Shown: positions 29,042-37,459, counted from the stretch's first letter. The stretch is DNA of 64,000 nt from Paenibacillus sp. ACRRY (GCF_022346995.1 NZ_JAKRNM010000010.1:94624-158623); one strand, 5' to 3'. Numbers and translations: made by a program. Notes: generated from the sequence alone by a model not told the origin.

Positions 29042-29095
29042 TGAATGATGAGGGATAGATGATAATTCATGATTATATGATTTTAAGGTAATGGT

Positions 29096-29147
29096 ATACC
29101 ATAGCACTCTTGCTGATAAACGCAGGAGTACTATGGTATTTTATTTT
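29096..29147 (+). terminator. Terminator after the first MarR gene
   Basis: ATACCATAG-C-ACTC pairs with GAGT-A-CTATGGTAT, followed by TTTTATTTT. The stem has about 17 paired bases. Confidence 0.85.
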
Positions 29148-29216
29148 GGCTAGAGTGAATAGATTTGTCTGCTTCATAAGACTCAGAATAATTTTTAAAA
29201 ATTTATATGTAAAGAG

Positions 29217-29244
29217 TTGACTATGTCATTATTTTTGTTATAAT
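29217..29244 (+). promoter_or_regulatory. Sigma-A promoter of the marR-efflux operon
   Basis: TTGACT (29217-29222) and a perfect TATAAT (29239-29244) are 16 bp apart. The predicted transcription start (~29251) is just before the palindrome at 29262-29281. Confidence 0.8.
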
Positions 29245-29261
29245 AAATAATTGTTCCCCTG

Positions 29262-29281
29262 ATATTTCGTGTGCGAAATAT
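29262..29281 (+). promoter_or_regulatory. Operator-like palindrome for the second MarR regulator
   Basis: ATATTTCG and CGAAATAT are perfect inverted arms separated by TGTG. The site starts 18 bp after the -10 element and 30 bp before the MarR start codon, where a bound repressor would block transcription. Autoregulation is inferred from position. Confidence 0.6.
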
Positions 29282-29310
29282 TATATTCCAAAAGTAAAAA
29301 GGGTGAATTA

Positions 29311-29757
29311 ATGACTGACACGTATGAAGTATTCTACATTATCAATTCGTTCCGGCAAGTGAATCAAATGCTGTTTCGGGCATTCTGGAATGAAAACAAG
29401 CAGATCGAGTTAACTTCAATTCAATTTATGGTGTTATCCATTTTGAAGGAGCGTCCTTCTATCGGCATCAACGAAGTGGCTGAACTGTGCCATATGGGCA
29501 GCAGTTCCATGAGTGCTGTGGTTGAACGTCTGGTTAAGGGTGAGTATATCGTCCGGACACGTTCCCATTCTGATCGCCGATCCGTCATGCTGCAAATTAC
29601 GGATAAGGGAGATAAGGCACAGCAGGAAACACACCAGTTGTGGATGGAGAGAGTATCTCCCATATTGGATATTCCAAAAGAAGATCTTGAGCACCTGCTA
29701 AGAATCCATACTCAAATGATTGAAAAGTTAGAAGGAAGAGAGATGAACAACCCATGA
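29311..29757 (+). CDS. MarR family transcriptional regulator of the efflux operon
   Basis: The start is ATG 29311 with AAAGGGTGA upstream; the frame stays open to 29269 but that extension runs through the palindrome and lacks a ribosome site. The 148-residue protein has the MarR fold with GINEVAELCHMGSSSMSAVVERL and RTRSHSDRRSVMLQITDKG. It overlaps the drug-efflux gene by four bases (ATGA), the usual arrangement of a local repressor that responds to the drug exported by its partner. Confidence 0.92.
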   Translation: MTDTYEVFYIINSFRQVNQMLFRAFWNENKQIELTSIQFMVLSILKERPSIGINEVAELCHMGSSSMSAVVERLVKGEYIVRTRSHSDRRSVMLQITDKGDKAQQETHQLWMERVSPILDIPKEDLEHLLRIHTQMIEKLEGREMNNP

Positions 29758-31265
29758 GTACTACCGCTGCAGCTCCATCCTCTGCGATGGACAACATTAA
29801 GAAGGGGCCGATTGTAGCCGCGCTGCTAATTGGTGCATTTGTAGCCTTCTTGAACCAAACCCTGATGAACGTTGCTCTTCCTAAAATCATGGAAGACCTC
29901 GGTATCGGGGCCAATACAGCCCAGTGGCTGACAACAGGATACATGCTCGTCAATGGCGTGCTGATTCCGGTCACGGCTTATCTCATTGCCAGATTCTCAA
30001 CGCGTCAGATATTTATTACGGCAATGACGTTATTTACATTAGGAACGCTGGTCTGCGGAATCAGTCCGAATTTCTCCGTCCTGATGGTGGGTCGTGTAAT
30101 TCAAGCGGCAGGCGCAGGTATTCTGATGCCTCTGATGACTGTCGTATTCCTGACCATTTTCCCGATCGAGAAACGCGGTCAGGCCATGGGTACCATGGGG
30201 ATCGCCATGATCCTTGCTCCGGCGATCGGACCAACATTGTCCGGTTATGTCGTTGAACATTATTCTTGGAGACTGCTATTCTACATCATCTTGCCATTCT
30301 CCGTGATTGCAACAGCTATTGGTATAGCATTTGTCAAAAATGTAACTCGTCAATCCAAACCGAAACTCGATTATCCAGGCGTTGTTCTCTCCACACTTGG
30401 ATTTGGTAGCTTGTTGTACGGCTTCAGTGATGCAGGTACAGATGGATGGGGAAGCGCCATTGTTATCAGCTGTCTGGTCGTAGGCGCCATATCGCTGATC
30501 CTGTTCGTTGTTCGTCAACTGACAACCGATCATCCGCTGCTGGAGTTCCGTATTTTCAAATACAACATGTACACATTAACTACCATTATTAATATGCTTG
30601 TAACAATGGCGATGTTTGCCGGCATGATTTTGCTTCCGATTTTCTTGCAAAATATTCGCGGCTTCTCACCAATTGAATCAGGTTTGCTTATGATGCCGGG
30701 TGCGATCCTAATGGGGATTATGTCTCCAATCACAGGTCGTATCTTTGACAAAGTTGGTGCTCGCTGGCTGTCTGTTGCAGGTCTTGCGATTACAGCAATT
30801 ACGACATGGGGACTTAGTCGATTGTCGATTGATACAACGTATGGCTACATGATGTTTATCTATACTGCACGTATGTTCGGTATGTCGATGTTGATGATGC
30901 CGATTCAGACTGCCGGCTTGAACCAACTGCCACAGCGTCTGAATGCACACGGTACAGCAATGTCCAATACACTTCGTACAGTTGCGGGTGCGATCGGTAC
31001 AGCCATTCTGGTTACGATCATGAGCAGTAAATTGAAATCCCACCTGGCAGATACCCTTGCCTTGGGACAGATTAATCCTGAAGATCAAGCTGCTATGCTC
31101 GGTGCTACGGCTGATGCAACCATCTACGGGGTAAACTATGCATTTACGGTAGCTACCTGGATGACCGTTGCCGCGATGCTTCTGGCGTTCTTTATCCGTA
31201 AAACGAAGCCGGCAATTGAACCGACACCGGTTGAACAGCAACAAAAAGTGAATGCAACAGCTTAA
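29754..31265 (+). CDS. MFS drug efflux transporter, DHA2 family (14 TM)
   Basis: The 503-residue membrane protein has 14 hydrophobic segments and family motifs of the EmrB/QacA branch: N-terminal FLNQTLMNVALPKIMEDLG (motif D1), WLTTGYMLVNGVLIP and motif C-like GPTLSGYVV. It exchanges protons for drugs or other amphipathic compounds. It is translationally coupled to the upstream MarR gene. A strong terminator follows. Substrate not predictable. Confidence 0.93.
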   Translation: MSTTAAAPSSAMDNIKKGPIVAALLIGAFVAFLNQTLMNVALPKIMEDLGIGANTAQWLTTGYMLVNGVLIPVTAYLIARFSTRQIFITAMTLFTLGTLVCGISPNFSVLMVGRVIQAAGAGILMPLMTVVFLTIFPIEKRGQAMGTMGIAMILAPAIGPTLSGYVVEHYSWRLLFYIILPFSVIATAIGIAFVKNVTRQSKPKLDYPGVVLSTLGFGSLLYGFSDAGTDGWGSAIVISCLVVGAISLILFVVRQLTTDHPLLEFRIFKYNMYTLTTIINMLVTMAMFAGMILLPIFLQNIRGFSPIESGLLMMPGAILMGIMSPITGRIFDKVGARWLSVAGLAITAITTWGLSRLSIDTTYGYMMFIYTARMFGMSMLMMPIQTAGLNQLPQRLNAHGTAMSNTLRTVAGAIGTAILVTIMSSKLKSHLADTLALGQINPEDQAAMLGATADATIYGVNYAFTVATWMTVAAMLLAFFIRKTKPAIEPTPVEQQQKVNATA

Positions 31266-31332
31266 ATAATACAGGTATCATCGTTTATTAATCATACGAA
31301 CCACGCTTGTTTACTAAGCGACTGAATGAGAT

Positions 31333-31370
31333 AGAGCCCCAGCAGATTGAACTGCTGGGGCTCTTTTTGT
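31333..31370 (+). terminator. Terminator of the marR-efflux operon
   Basis: AGAGCCCCAGCAG and CTGCTGGGGCTCT form a perfect 13-bp stem with a six-base loop and a T-run. Confidence 0.95.
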
Positions 31371-31392
31371 ATTGTAGAAGGTGAATAAATAA

Positions 31393-31737
31393 TTATTCCT
31401 GGTTATCCGATAAACCGTTAAGAAATACAGGACCTGGATCATAACCAAATTGCTTCAGGTTAATGGTTCCATTCAGCTGAAATTCAACACCTTCGCTGAT
31501 GAGCTCAGTCTCCTGCATCATGCGGGAGTGTTCATCCGGAATGGCAATTTCTCCTTTGGCATTAACGACACGGTGCCAGGGAAGTCGCTCCTTTCGGCTC
31601 ATGGAATGAAGAATGCGTACAACCTGTCTTGCAGCACGGGGGCTGCCCGCATGAGCGGCTATTTGGCCATAGGTCATAACTTTGCCTTCCGGTATGGATG
31701 CGATAATGGCTACGACTTGTTTAGTAAACGGTGTCAT
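31393..31737 (-). CDS. Alkyltransferase-like (ATL) protein
   Basis: The 114-residue protein matches the DNA-binding domain of O6-alkylguanine-DNA alkyltransferases (IPEGKVMTYGQIAAHAGSPRAARQV, quoted in parts as GKVMTYGQIA and SPRAARQV). The active-site PCHRV is replaced by PWHRV. Tryptophan in place of the methyl-accepting cysteine is the hallmark of ATL proteins, which bind O6-alkylguanine and hand it to nucleotide excision repair instead of repairing it. GAAGGGAAG lies before the ATG. It is a stand-alone minus-strand gene. Confidence 0.9.
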   Translation of the reverse strand: MTPFTKQVVAIIASIPEGKVMTYGQIAAHAGSPRAARQVVRILHSMSRKERLPWHRVVNAKGEIAIPDEHSRMMQETELISEGVEFQLNGTINLKQFGYDPGPVFLNGLSDNQE

Positions 31738-31853
31738 CTGAATGCAAACTTCCCTTCTTCGTCTCAGGAGTATTGGTTCTGTACTATAAACAGAGCTTCG
31801 TCTTCAAGTGAATGTTCATAAAACCTGTCATTTCAGTCAAGATGTAAATTGTT

Positions 31854-31897
31854 AAAAAAACCGTGTACCCAGAATGTAGATTCGGATACACGGTTTG
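31854..31897 (-). terminator. Terminator of the methyltransferase-RluA operon (minus strand)
   Basis: On the minus strand AAACCGTGTA pairs with TACACGGTTT and runs into seven T. It starts five bases after the RluA stop codon. Confidence 0.9.
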
Positions 31898-31901
31898 CCT
31901 A

Positions 31902-32627
31902 TTATTCTTTAAACGCATCCTCATACACGCTAGATGGCCATTCCGCCCATGGGAACTCTCGGGGAGGCAGCGATCTTAATGTAATCTCTTCCTTGGTTAC
32001 CGGGTGCGGAAAAGCCGCGATGGCAGACCAGAGAGCAATCTGCTGTCCGGGCTTGTTCACACCTGCACCGTACTTCTGATCTCCAAACAAGGGACAGCCT
32101 GATTCTTTCATTTGAACTCGAATCTGGTGTGATCTGCCGGTGTGGAGTTCGATGTGTACGAGACTGTATCGATCCGTTTGACCGATAACCCGGTAATCCA
32201 GAACAGCGTCTTTGCCGCCGGGGGTGCCTTTTGGTACAGCTGTTACCGTGTTGGTTCGTGCATCTTTCAGCAAAGTATGCCTCAACGTACCCTGCTGCGC
32301 AGGTAGTTTACCATGGACAACGGCCGCGTATATTTTGCGGAAATGCCGTCCACGGACAGTTTCAGACAATCTGGAAGCGGCCTTGGAGGTTTTGGCGAAA
32401 ATCATCGCTCCTCCAACAGGACGATCCAGCCTGTGAACCAGACCGAGATATACATTGCCGGGTTTATTGTATCGTTCCTTCAGATCCTGCTTCAGGAGCG
32501 TGAGCAGATCGGGGTCTCCCGACGCATCCTCCTGGGTAGGTACATTAACAGGTTTCGTAATGCCTAACAGGTGATTATCTTCGTATAATACAGGGATATC
32601 CCCCGATGGCTGTATGTGATCAGACAT
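31902..32627 (-). CDS. RluA family pseudouridine synthase
   Basis: The ATG at 32627 is chosen because it overlaps the upstream gene's stop by one base and has CTGGGAG before it; an upstream ATG at 32657 lacks a site. The 241-residue protein has the RluA motif GLVHRLDRPVGG with the catalytic aspartate, and the later phrases YAAVVHGKL and HTGRSHQIRVQM. It lacks an S4 domain, like other single-domain members. It isomerises specific uridines in rRNA or tRNA; the exact site cannot be told. Confidence 0.92.
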   Translation of the reverse strand: MSDHIQPSGDIPVLYEDNHLLGITKPVNVPTQEDASGDPDLLTLLKQDLKERYNKPGNVYLGLVHRLDRPVGGAMIFAKTSKAASRLSETVRGRHFRKIYAAVVHGKLPAQQGTLRHTLLKDARTNTVTAVPKGTPGGKDAVLDYRVIGQTDRYSLVHIELHTGRSHQIRVQMKESGCPLFGDQKYGAGVNKPGQQIALWSAIAAFPHPVTKEEITLRSLPPREFPWAEWPSSVYEDAFKE

Positions 32628-33490
32628 TATGACTCCCAGCGGCCCAGAATGCCGCAAGGCAGGTCCAGACCACTGCGTGTAATCGGCAGACCGATCTCAC
32701 CTGCAGTAATGCTGCCTCCGTATTGAGCTGACATCGTCATCGTCAGCATGTTGCGCAGAACTGTGGATGAGATGCCAGTGGTGTAGGAATTAACCAGCAT
32801 GAATAGAGGGTTATCCGACAAAATACTCATACAAGATTTCAAGAAGGGGTAGAGGTTCTCTTCCAGCTTCCACGTCTCTCCATTAGGTCCCCGGCCGTAG
32901 GACGGAGGATCCATGATAATGGCGTCGTAACGGTTACCACGACGCTGTTCCCGTTGTACGAATTTGAATACATCATCTGTAATAAAACGAACAGGACGGT
33001 CTGCAAGACCGGAAAGTTGAACGTTCTCCTTGGCCCACTGTACCATGCCTTTGGCTGCATCCACGTGGACTACCGAAGCACCGGCATAAGCTGCAGCAAC
33101 CGTTGCACCACCTGTGTAGGCAAACAGGTTAAGTACAGAGATGGGCCGCCCTGCATTAGAGATTTTATCCATCATCCAGCTCCAGTTGGCAGCTTGTTCG
33201 GGGAACAGGCCTGTATGCTTGAAGCTGGTCGGTTTGATGTGAAATTTAAGGTTTTCGTATCCAATAGTCCAGCGTTCAGGAATTGGCTTTTTCATATCCC
33301 AGCTACCGCCGCCGGAAGAGCTGCGGTGATAATGACCGTGCACCTGGCGCCATTCATTGGTTTCTTTTTCAAGAGGCCAGATAATCTGTGGGTCGGGTCT
33401 GCGCAAGATGACATCGCCCCAACGCTCGAGTTTCTCGCCGCCTCCTGTATCGATTACTTCATAGTCCTTCCAGTTCGATGCTACGTACAT
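32627..33490 (-). CDS. SAM-dependent methyltransferase (RlmI/RlmK-like)
   Basis: The 287-residue class I methyltransferase contains motif I as LNLFAYTGGATVAAA, motif II near HVDAAKGM and motif IV MDPPSYGRG, the NPP/DPP-type of the COG1092 family of rRNA cytosine methyltransferases. The N-terminal ~100 residues form a beta-rich domain without a PUA motif that I can recognise. It is co-transcribed with the pseudouridine synthase, suggesting an RNA-modification operon. rRNA as substrate is inferred. Confidence 0.88.
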   Translation of the reverse strand: MYVASNWKDYEVIDTGGGEKLERWGDVILRRPDPQIIWPLEKETNEWRQVHGHYHRSSSGGGSWDMKKPIPERWTIGYENLKFHIKPTSFKHTGLFPEQAANWSWMMDKISNAGRPISVLNLFAYTGGATVAAAYAGASVVHVDAAKGMVQWAKENVQLSGLADRPVRFITDDVFKFVQREQRRGNRYDAIIMDPPSYGRGPNGETWKLEENLYPFLKSCMSILSDNPLFMLVNSYTTGISSTVLRNMLTMTMSAQYGGSITAGEIGLPITRSGLDLPCGILGRWES

Positions 33491-33644
33491 AGTCGTTTAT
33501 CCATCCTTCAAAAGTCATTTGGATACTATTGTACAACAAAAAAGGGCCTGTACGCCAGTTGGGGTGGGCAGAAGGGTCCTTTTGTTGTTTTGAATTTGCT
33601 GTGTAACCATATACTGAAAATGATGAATGGATTAAAATTTAATT

Positions 33645-33674
33645 TGACAATGATAATCATTATCACATATGATT
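33645..33674 (+). promoter_or_regulatory. Fur box overlapping the flavodoxin promoter
   Basis: GACAATGATAATCATTATC (33647-33665) matches the classical 19-bp Fur box at 18 positions. It overlaps a sigma-A promoter: TTGACA (33645-33650), 18-bp spacer, TATGAT (33669-33674). Repression by Fur-iron is therefore expected. Upstream at 33533-33588, between the divergent genes, an imperfect hairpin (ACAACAAAA.../...TTTTGTTGT) of unknown role is present. Confidence 0.88.
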
Positions 33675-33741
33675 TTGATAATTCAGATATCCTTATTAAC
33701 TGCATGATCTAAATGACTAAATTAAAGTGAGGGAAAAATAG

Positions 33742-34194
33742 ATGGCTAAATTGTTGGTGGCTTATGCGAGCATGACTGGAAATACGGAAGAAATTGCAGA
33801 ACTGATTGTAGAAGGAATTACACAGGGAGGGCATGAGGCAGTCCTCAAGGATGTCATGGATTGCAACGCAGCAGACGTGCTTGAATATGATGGTTTCCTG
33901 ATTGGGGTATACACATGGGGGGACGGGGAACTGCCGGATGAATTCCTTGATTTTTACGAAGAGCTGGATGAACTGGACCTGAGCGGCAAACGAGCGGCTG
34001 TCTTCGGCAGTGGTGACACATCTTATGAACAATTTTGCGGAGCAGTGGATCTTGCAGCTGCGAAACTGCAGGAGCGCGGGGCGGAGGTATCTCCAGAGAT
34101 GCTGAAGATTGAGTACAGTCCGATGGAGCAGGAGAAGGATACATGCCGTGAATTCGGTAAACGTTTCGCTGCTGCCGGATTACAGGTGTCCTAG
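33742..34194 (+). CDS. Short-chain flavodoxin, iron-regulated
   Basis: The 150-residue acidic protein has the FMN phosphate loop SMTGNTEEIAE, the isoalloxazine-contacting loop TWGDGELPDEF with Trp, and FGSGDTSYEQFCGA. Flavodoxins replace ferredoxin as low-potential electron carriers when iron is scarce. The Fur box on its promoter fits. It is the first gene of an operon with an unknown protein (5 bp downstream) and a nitroreductase-like protein, an arrangement recalling the Fur-controlled ykuNOP operon of Bacillus subtilis. Confidence 0.95.
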   Translation: MAKLLVAYASMTGNTEEIAELIVEGITQGGHEAVLKDVMDCNAADVLEYDGFLIGVYTWGDGELPDEFLDFYEELDELDLSGKRAAVFGSGDTSYEQFCGAVDLAAAKLQERGAEVSPEMLKIEYSPMEQEKDTCREFGKRFAAAGLQVS

Positions 34195-34199
34195 GAACC

Positions 34200-35003
34200 A
34201 TGTTGAAACATAATGTTCAGGCAGCCGTTCAGCCGAGAGGTACGGACAATCCGGATCGTCTGCTTGAGGATTATAAATTGGAGGAGATGCTTCGCAGCCC
34301 GCATTGGTTCATTCGCCCAGAATCGGAGGCTGCACAGCGTTCCTCGCTGCAATGGCGACACCGCGTCCAGTATGCGGTCAGTCATGCGGTCAATGCTTTT
34401 TATAGTATGGACCCGGATGTGCGCAAGGAGGTTCCGGTACAATATTTGCTGGAAAAGTGGTGGCCGAAAAAGGCATCAGGTTTCGACTCCATTCTTCATT
34501 ACTGGGATGTGAAAAATAAAGTCATTGATGAACTCTCACTGGCAATCGCCATGAACGATGATTTGAAGCATCCCATGATCCTGTTCGAACAGTGGAAAAC
34601 CGAAATTCCTGCACTTTCCATGCACTTGTCGATGATTTTCCAGGCGGCTTGGCAACCGGAAGGGTGGAACTCTCTGTTGGTTCAGAAATTCATGGTCGTT
34701 CACGATCCGAACGTAGTTGAAGCTTTTCAGCATATGGCTAGTGTGTTTTGTTGGGAAGCCTTCGGGAAGTTGCCTGGCATGATTGAAGTTTACTGTTTGG
34801 TCGAAGGTCGTAAAATTCGATTCATTCCGGGACATCAATCCCTGATTCGTTCAATGGATTATATCAGGCTTGTTCGTGACAGTATCCCGCAAGCGAAAGA
34901 TTCGGAAACGGAACATTTCACCTCTCGTGACAAAGCCCGGATACATGAGGAAGTGGACCGAAGAAGAAGTGAAGTGGAACCCAAGAAAAACTGGCTCATG
35001 TAA
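34200..35003 (+). CDS. Hypothetical protein of the Fur-regulated flavodoxin operon
   Basis: The 267-residue soluble protein has no signal peptide and no motif I recognise. It contains clustered tryptophans (PHWFIRP, EKWWPKK, QAAWQPEGW) and ends in a strongly charged tail. It starts five bases after the flavodoxin stop. It occupies the same position as ykuO in ykuNOP, but I cannot say whether it is homologous. A role in iron-limited electron transfer is inferred from context only. Confidence 0.8.
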   Translation: MLKHNVQAAVQPRGTDNPDRLLEDYKLEEMLRSPHWFIRPESEAAQRSSLQWRHRVQYAVSHAVNAFYSMDPDVRKEVPVQYLLEKWWPKKASGFDSILHYWDVKNKVIDELSLAIAMNDDLKHPMILFEQWKTEIPALSMHLSMIFQAAWQPEGWNSLLVQKFMVVHDPNVVEAFQHMASVFCWEAFGKLPGMIEVYCLVEGRKIRFIPGHQSLIRSMDYIRLVRDSIPQAKDSETEHFTSRDKARIHEEVDRRRSEVEPKKNWLM

Positions 35004-35055
35004 ATCTGCAAGAAGAGTGTCTGACAAAAAGTGAAGATAAGGGAGGAGCGATACA

Positions 35056-35619
35056 ATGTTAACCGGTGTGAATCAATTGGGGAGTGGCAAGAAGCGTGCA
35101 GGAAGTTGCGAATTCAGCCCGCTTCCGGTACCACAGTCGGTGATTGGACGATTGCTTGATGAGGCAGATCCTTCTTTGTACGTGATGAGCTCTAAACCCT
35201 GGCGATTTATGCTTTTTGCTGGAGAAGGGCGCCAGCTCTATCTGGAAGCGGTCAGGCAGAGCTATCCTCCTCACTTGGCAGACCGATATGGTGACTGGGC
35301 CACATATCAATATACAGAAGCCATCCCAGCACATTTGATTGTCGTTGCACCAACGGGCAGTCAAGAGGATCATCTGCTGCCGGCAAAAGCCTGGAGCAGG
35401 CGATTCTCCATGCTGGCAGCAGAACAGGGACTGCATGCCGTTTGGAAAATGAATGATTATCAGCAGCACCCCGTTTTTATGAATCTGATGGGTTTAACCA
35501 GTGAGGAGCAGGTTTTGGGAGTCTTTCATATCGGTTACGGAGACCAGCCTGCATTAAGAGATGTGGATCTAAGCAGACCAGCCTCTGAACTGATGACAGT
35601 CTACAACCATCTGGTTTAA
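35056..35619 (+). CDS. Nitroreductase-like protein
   Basis: The 187-residue protein has nitroreductase-fold features: PLPVPQSVIGRLLDEA, PSLYVMSSKPWRFMLF (the 'APS..N.QPW' equivalent with SSKPWRF) and a C-terminal VLGVFHIGYGD matching the usual VxxxxxGxP strand. The typical N-terminal RRSxR FMN-phosphate motif is absent, so flavin binding may be altered. GGGAGGAG precedes the ATG. It is the last gene of the flavodoxin operon and converges on the HpaB-type gene. Confidence 0.78.
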   Translation: MLTGVNQLGSGKKRAGSCEFSPLPVPQSVIGRLLDEADPSLYVMSSKPWRFMLFAGEGRQLYLEAVRQSYPPHLADRYGDWATYQYTEAIPAHLIVVAPTGSQEDHLLPAKAWSRRFSMLAAEQGLHAVWKMNDYQQHPVFMNLMGLTSEEQVLGVFHIGYGDQPALRDVDLSRPASELMTVYNHLV

Positions 35620-35645
35620 AACGCTGCCTCTTAGGCGAGCAGAAA

Positions 35646-37103
35646 TTAATGATGTCTGTCTGCCAGAAAATTACTAACAAGCTGACGGTACGTGTCTACG
35701 CTAGAATAGGTAGAGTACAATCGGTTGGATACGGTAATGGAGTTACCGAAGAAAAAACGTTCGAATTGTGTCTGTCTGCCGCCGAATGAACCCGCTCCGA
35801 GCTCCCAGATTAAACGGAAAAGAGAAGTACGCTGCTGTGAAGCCATATCGGTGCCTTTCAGATAGATATCCAAATGAGCGGCGGCACCCGATCTGAATTC
35901 TTCCTCCTGAGGCACCATAATCATCCCGCTTGAAGCCATTAGTTGGATGATTTCAATCATCTCGGGGTACAGCTTCGGATACAGAATATTGGCAGCCATC
36001 AATGGCTGTGGTGCAGGCAGTATAAAACCTCTACCATCTGGAACGGCTCCGGCTTCAGCTGCGATGGCTAAGGCCTTAAGAGACTCAAGTCCGGCTAATA
36101 CACGTGCCGTTTTTTCAACGACGTGTGCTTCGGAGGCAAGGTCAAGTGTATCGATGAGCAACTGAAGGGTTCCCAGGATGAATTCGGTTTTGGCAATATA
36201 TCGGCATAAAACTTGATGTCCCGCGTGAATGTGGAAGTTGCTTCCGCTAAATAAACGCGTGGACATTTCTTCACTTCCGGCAAAGAAAATCCGATCATGG
36301 GGTACCAGCACATGATCAAAGATGACGATGTTATCCATCTCTTCGTATCTGGAGCTGAGCGGAAAATTAAAGCGTGATTCAGATGCGTAGGTATCCCGGC
36401 AAACGAGGGTGATCCCAGGCAGATCATTAGGCACGGCAAAGGCGAAGGCAAATGGATTTTCACCATCAAATGGAGCAGGTGATGGAGAAGGGTATACCAA
36501 AATTTCGTCACAAGTAGCACCCTGTGTAGCCATCATGAATGCCCCGGTAATGATAAGACCATCTTCAGTACGTTCAACCACCTTGGCTGCGATTGCATCT
36601 TCCGTAGCGTCGATCTGTCCGGATACTTTGCTGGCATATGGTTGTATGAAGGCATGAGAGAGCGTGATGTCGTTGTCACGACAGAAGGCATAATAGTTCC
36701 TCAGATTTTCTGCGTACTGCGGAGATAACTCGTTAAGGAGATCTGCTGCAGTGTAGAATGACATGATGGCCGTGTTCATATAATCGGGTGACCGACCTAG
36801 AAACCCATGATGAGTGCCCGACCAGATACTCATCGCTTCACGACGTCTTCGCAGATCATCAACTGTAGTAGGTGGTAGAAACGATAGCCCCACAGGTTTG
36901 CCGTCCACGGGTGATGCATAGGTCATTTTGTCTGCAAGCTGCGGATCAGACTGCATGTCGTAGAGTTGAGCTTGCGTCTCCATAAGACCTTTGAAAGCAA
37001 GATGTTCTGATCTTTTACCCGTAACGAGTTCTCCCTTGTACCAGCATGGGACAGTCTGGGCATTGATTCGTTCAATGTACTGCTTGCCACTTTTAACAGG
37101 CAT
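35646..37103 (-). CDS. HpaB-type flavin-dependent monooxygenase (4-hydroxyphenylacetate 3-hydroxylase family)
   Basis: The 485-residue protein matches the large oxygenase component of HpaB-type two-component monooxygenases along its length: RRREAMSIWSGTHHGFLGRSPDYMN, quoted as RRREAMSIW and GFLGRSPDYMN, then DITLSHAFIQP, VISGAxxxATQGA-like ITGAFMMATQG, and a C-terminal SFGGRQTQFERFF. Such enzymes need FADH2 from a separate reductase; none is adjacent unless the iron-regulated nitroreductase-like protein serves. A strong Fur box lies ~120 bp upstream. AGAGGTG precedes the ATG. Confidence 0.92.
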   Translation of the reverse strand: MPVKSGKQYIERINAQTVPCWYKGELVTGKRSEHLAFKGLMETQAQLYDMQSDPQLADKMTYASPVDGKPVGLSFLPPTTVDDLRRRREAMSIWSGTHHGFLGRSPDYMNTAIMSFYTAADLLNELSPQYAENLRNYYAFCRDNDITLSHAFIQPYASKVSGQIDATEDAIAAKVVERTEDGLIITGAFMMATQGATCDEILVYPSPSPAPFDGENPFAFAFAVPNDLPGITLVCRDTYASESRFNFPLSSRYEEMDNIVIFDHVLVPHDRIFFAGSEEMSTRLFSGSNFHIHAGHQVLCRYIAKTEFILGTLQLLIDTLDLASEAHVVEKTARVLAGLESLKALAIAAEAGAVPDGRGFILPAPQPLMAANILYPKLYPEMIEIIQLMASSGMIMVPQEEEFRSGAAAHLDIYLKGTDMASQQRTSLFRLIWELGAGSFGGRQTQFERFFFGNSITVSNRLYSTYSSVDTYRQLVSNFLADRHH

Positions 37104-37221
37104 CGTTATTCACCTCTTGGATCTAATCGTTCATGGGCAGATTGACTGCTCTCGTAGTTTACGTGGGCAGCCTCCTTTATGTGCATCCTGACAGAGGAAT
37201 TACGAATTTGGTGAAAGGGCT

Positions 37222-37236
37222 TGATAATAATTATCA
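37222..37236 (-). promoter_or_regulatory. Perfect 7-1-7 Fur box upstream of the HpaB-type gene
   Basis: TGATAATAATTATCA is a perfect 7-1-7 inverted repeat identical to the Bacillus Fur consensus. Read on the minus strand it overlaps a candidate promoter (TTGTAT, 18 bp, TATTAT). It is 119 bp before the ATG at 37103 and lies after the terminator of the DUF1540 gene, so the HpaB-type gene is the likely target. Confidence 0.85.
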
Positions 37237-37251
37237 TTCTTGTTACAATAC

Positions 37252-37284
37252 AAAAAGAAAAAGGAACCGGCCAGGGCTCCTTTA
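37252..37284 (-). terminator. Terminator after the DUF1540 gene (minus strand)
   Basis: On the minus strand AAAGGAGCC pairs with GGTTCCTTT and is followed by TTTCTTTTTG. Confidence 0.8.
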
Positions 37285-37306
37285 ACTTAAAACAATGATA
37301 AAGTTG

Positions 37307-37459
37307 TTATTTTACTTCAAAGGTTTTGCAGTCTGTTTCAGCAGACTTGCTTGCTTCTTTAGAACTGTGGCTCACGATATAGATCGAATCAGCATTACAT
37401 TTGTTCTCTTCAGCCCAGTGAACACAGGAATTCACTTCACACAATACGTCTTTTGCCAT
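37307..37459 (-). CDS. DUF1540 small cysteine-rich protein (50 residues)
   Basis: This short frame starts at ATG 37459 with GTGAGGT upstream and ends at TAA 37307. The translation begins MAKDVLCEVNSCVHWAEENK and continues CNADSIYIVSHSS, with a fourth cysteine near the end. The pattern C-x4-C-x8-C-x-A-x2-I is that of DUF1540, a probable metal-binding family common in Firmicutes. Its terminator follows directly. Its place between two iron-responsive units may be coincidence. Function unknown. Confidence 0.85.
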   Translation of the reverse strand: MAKDVLCEVNSCVHWAEENKCNADSIYIVSHSSKEASKSAETDCKTFEVK

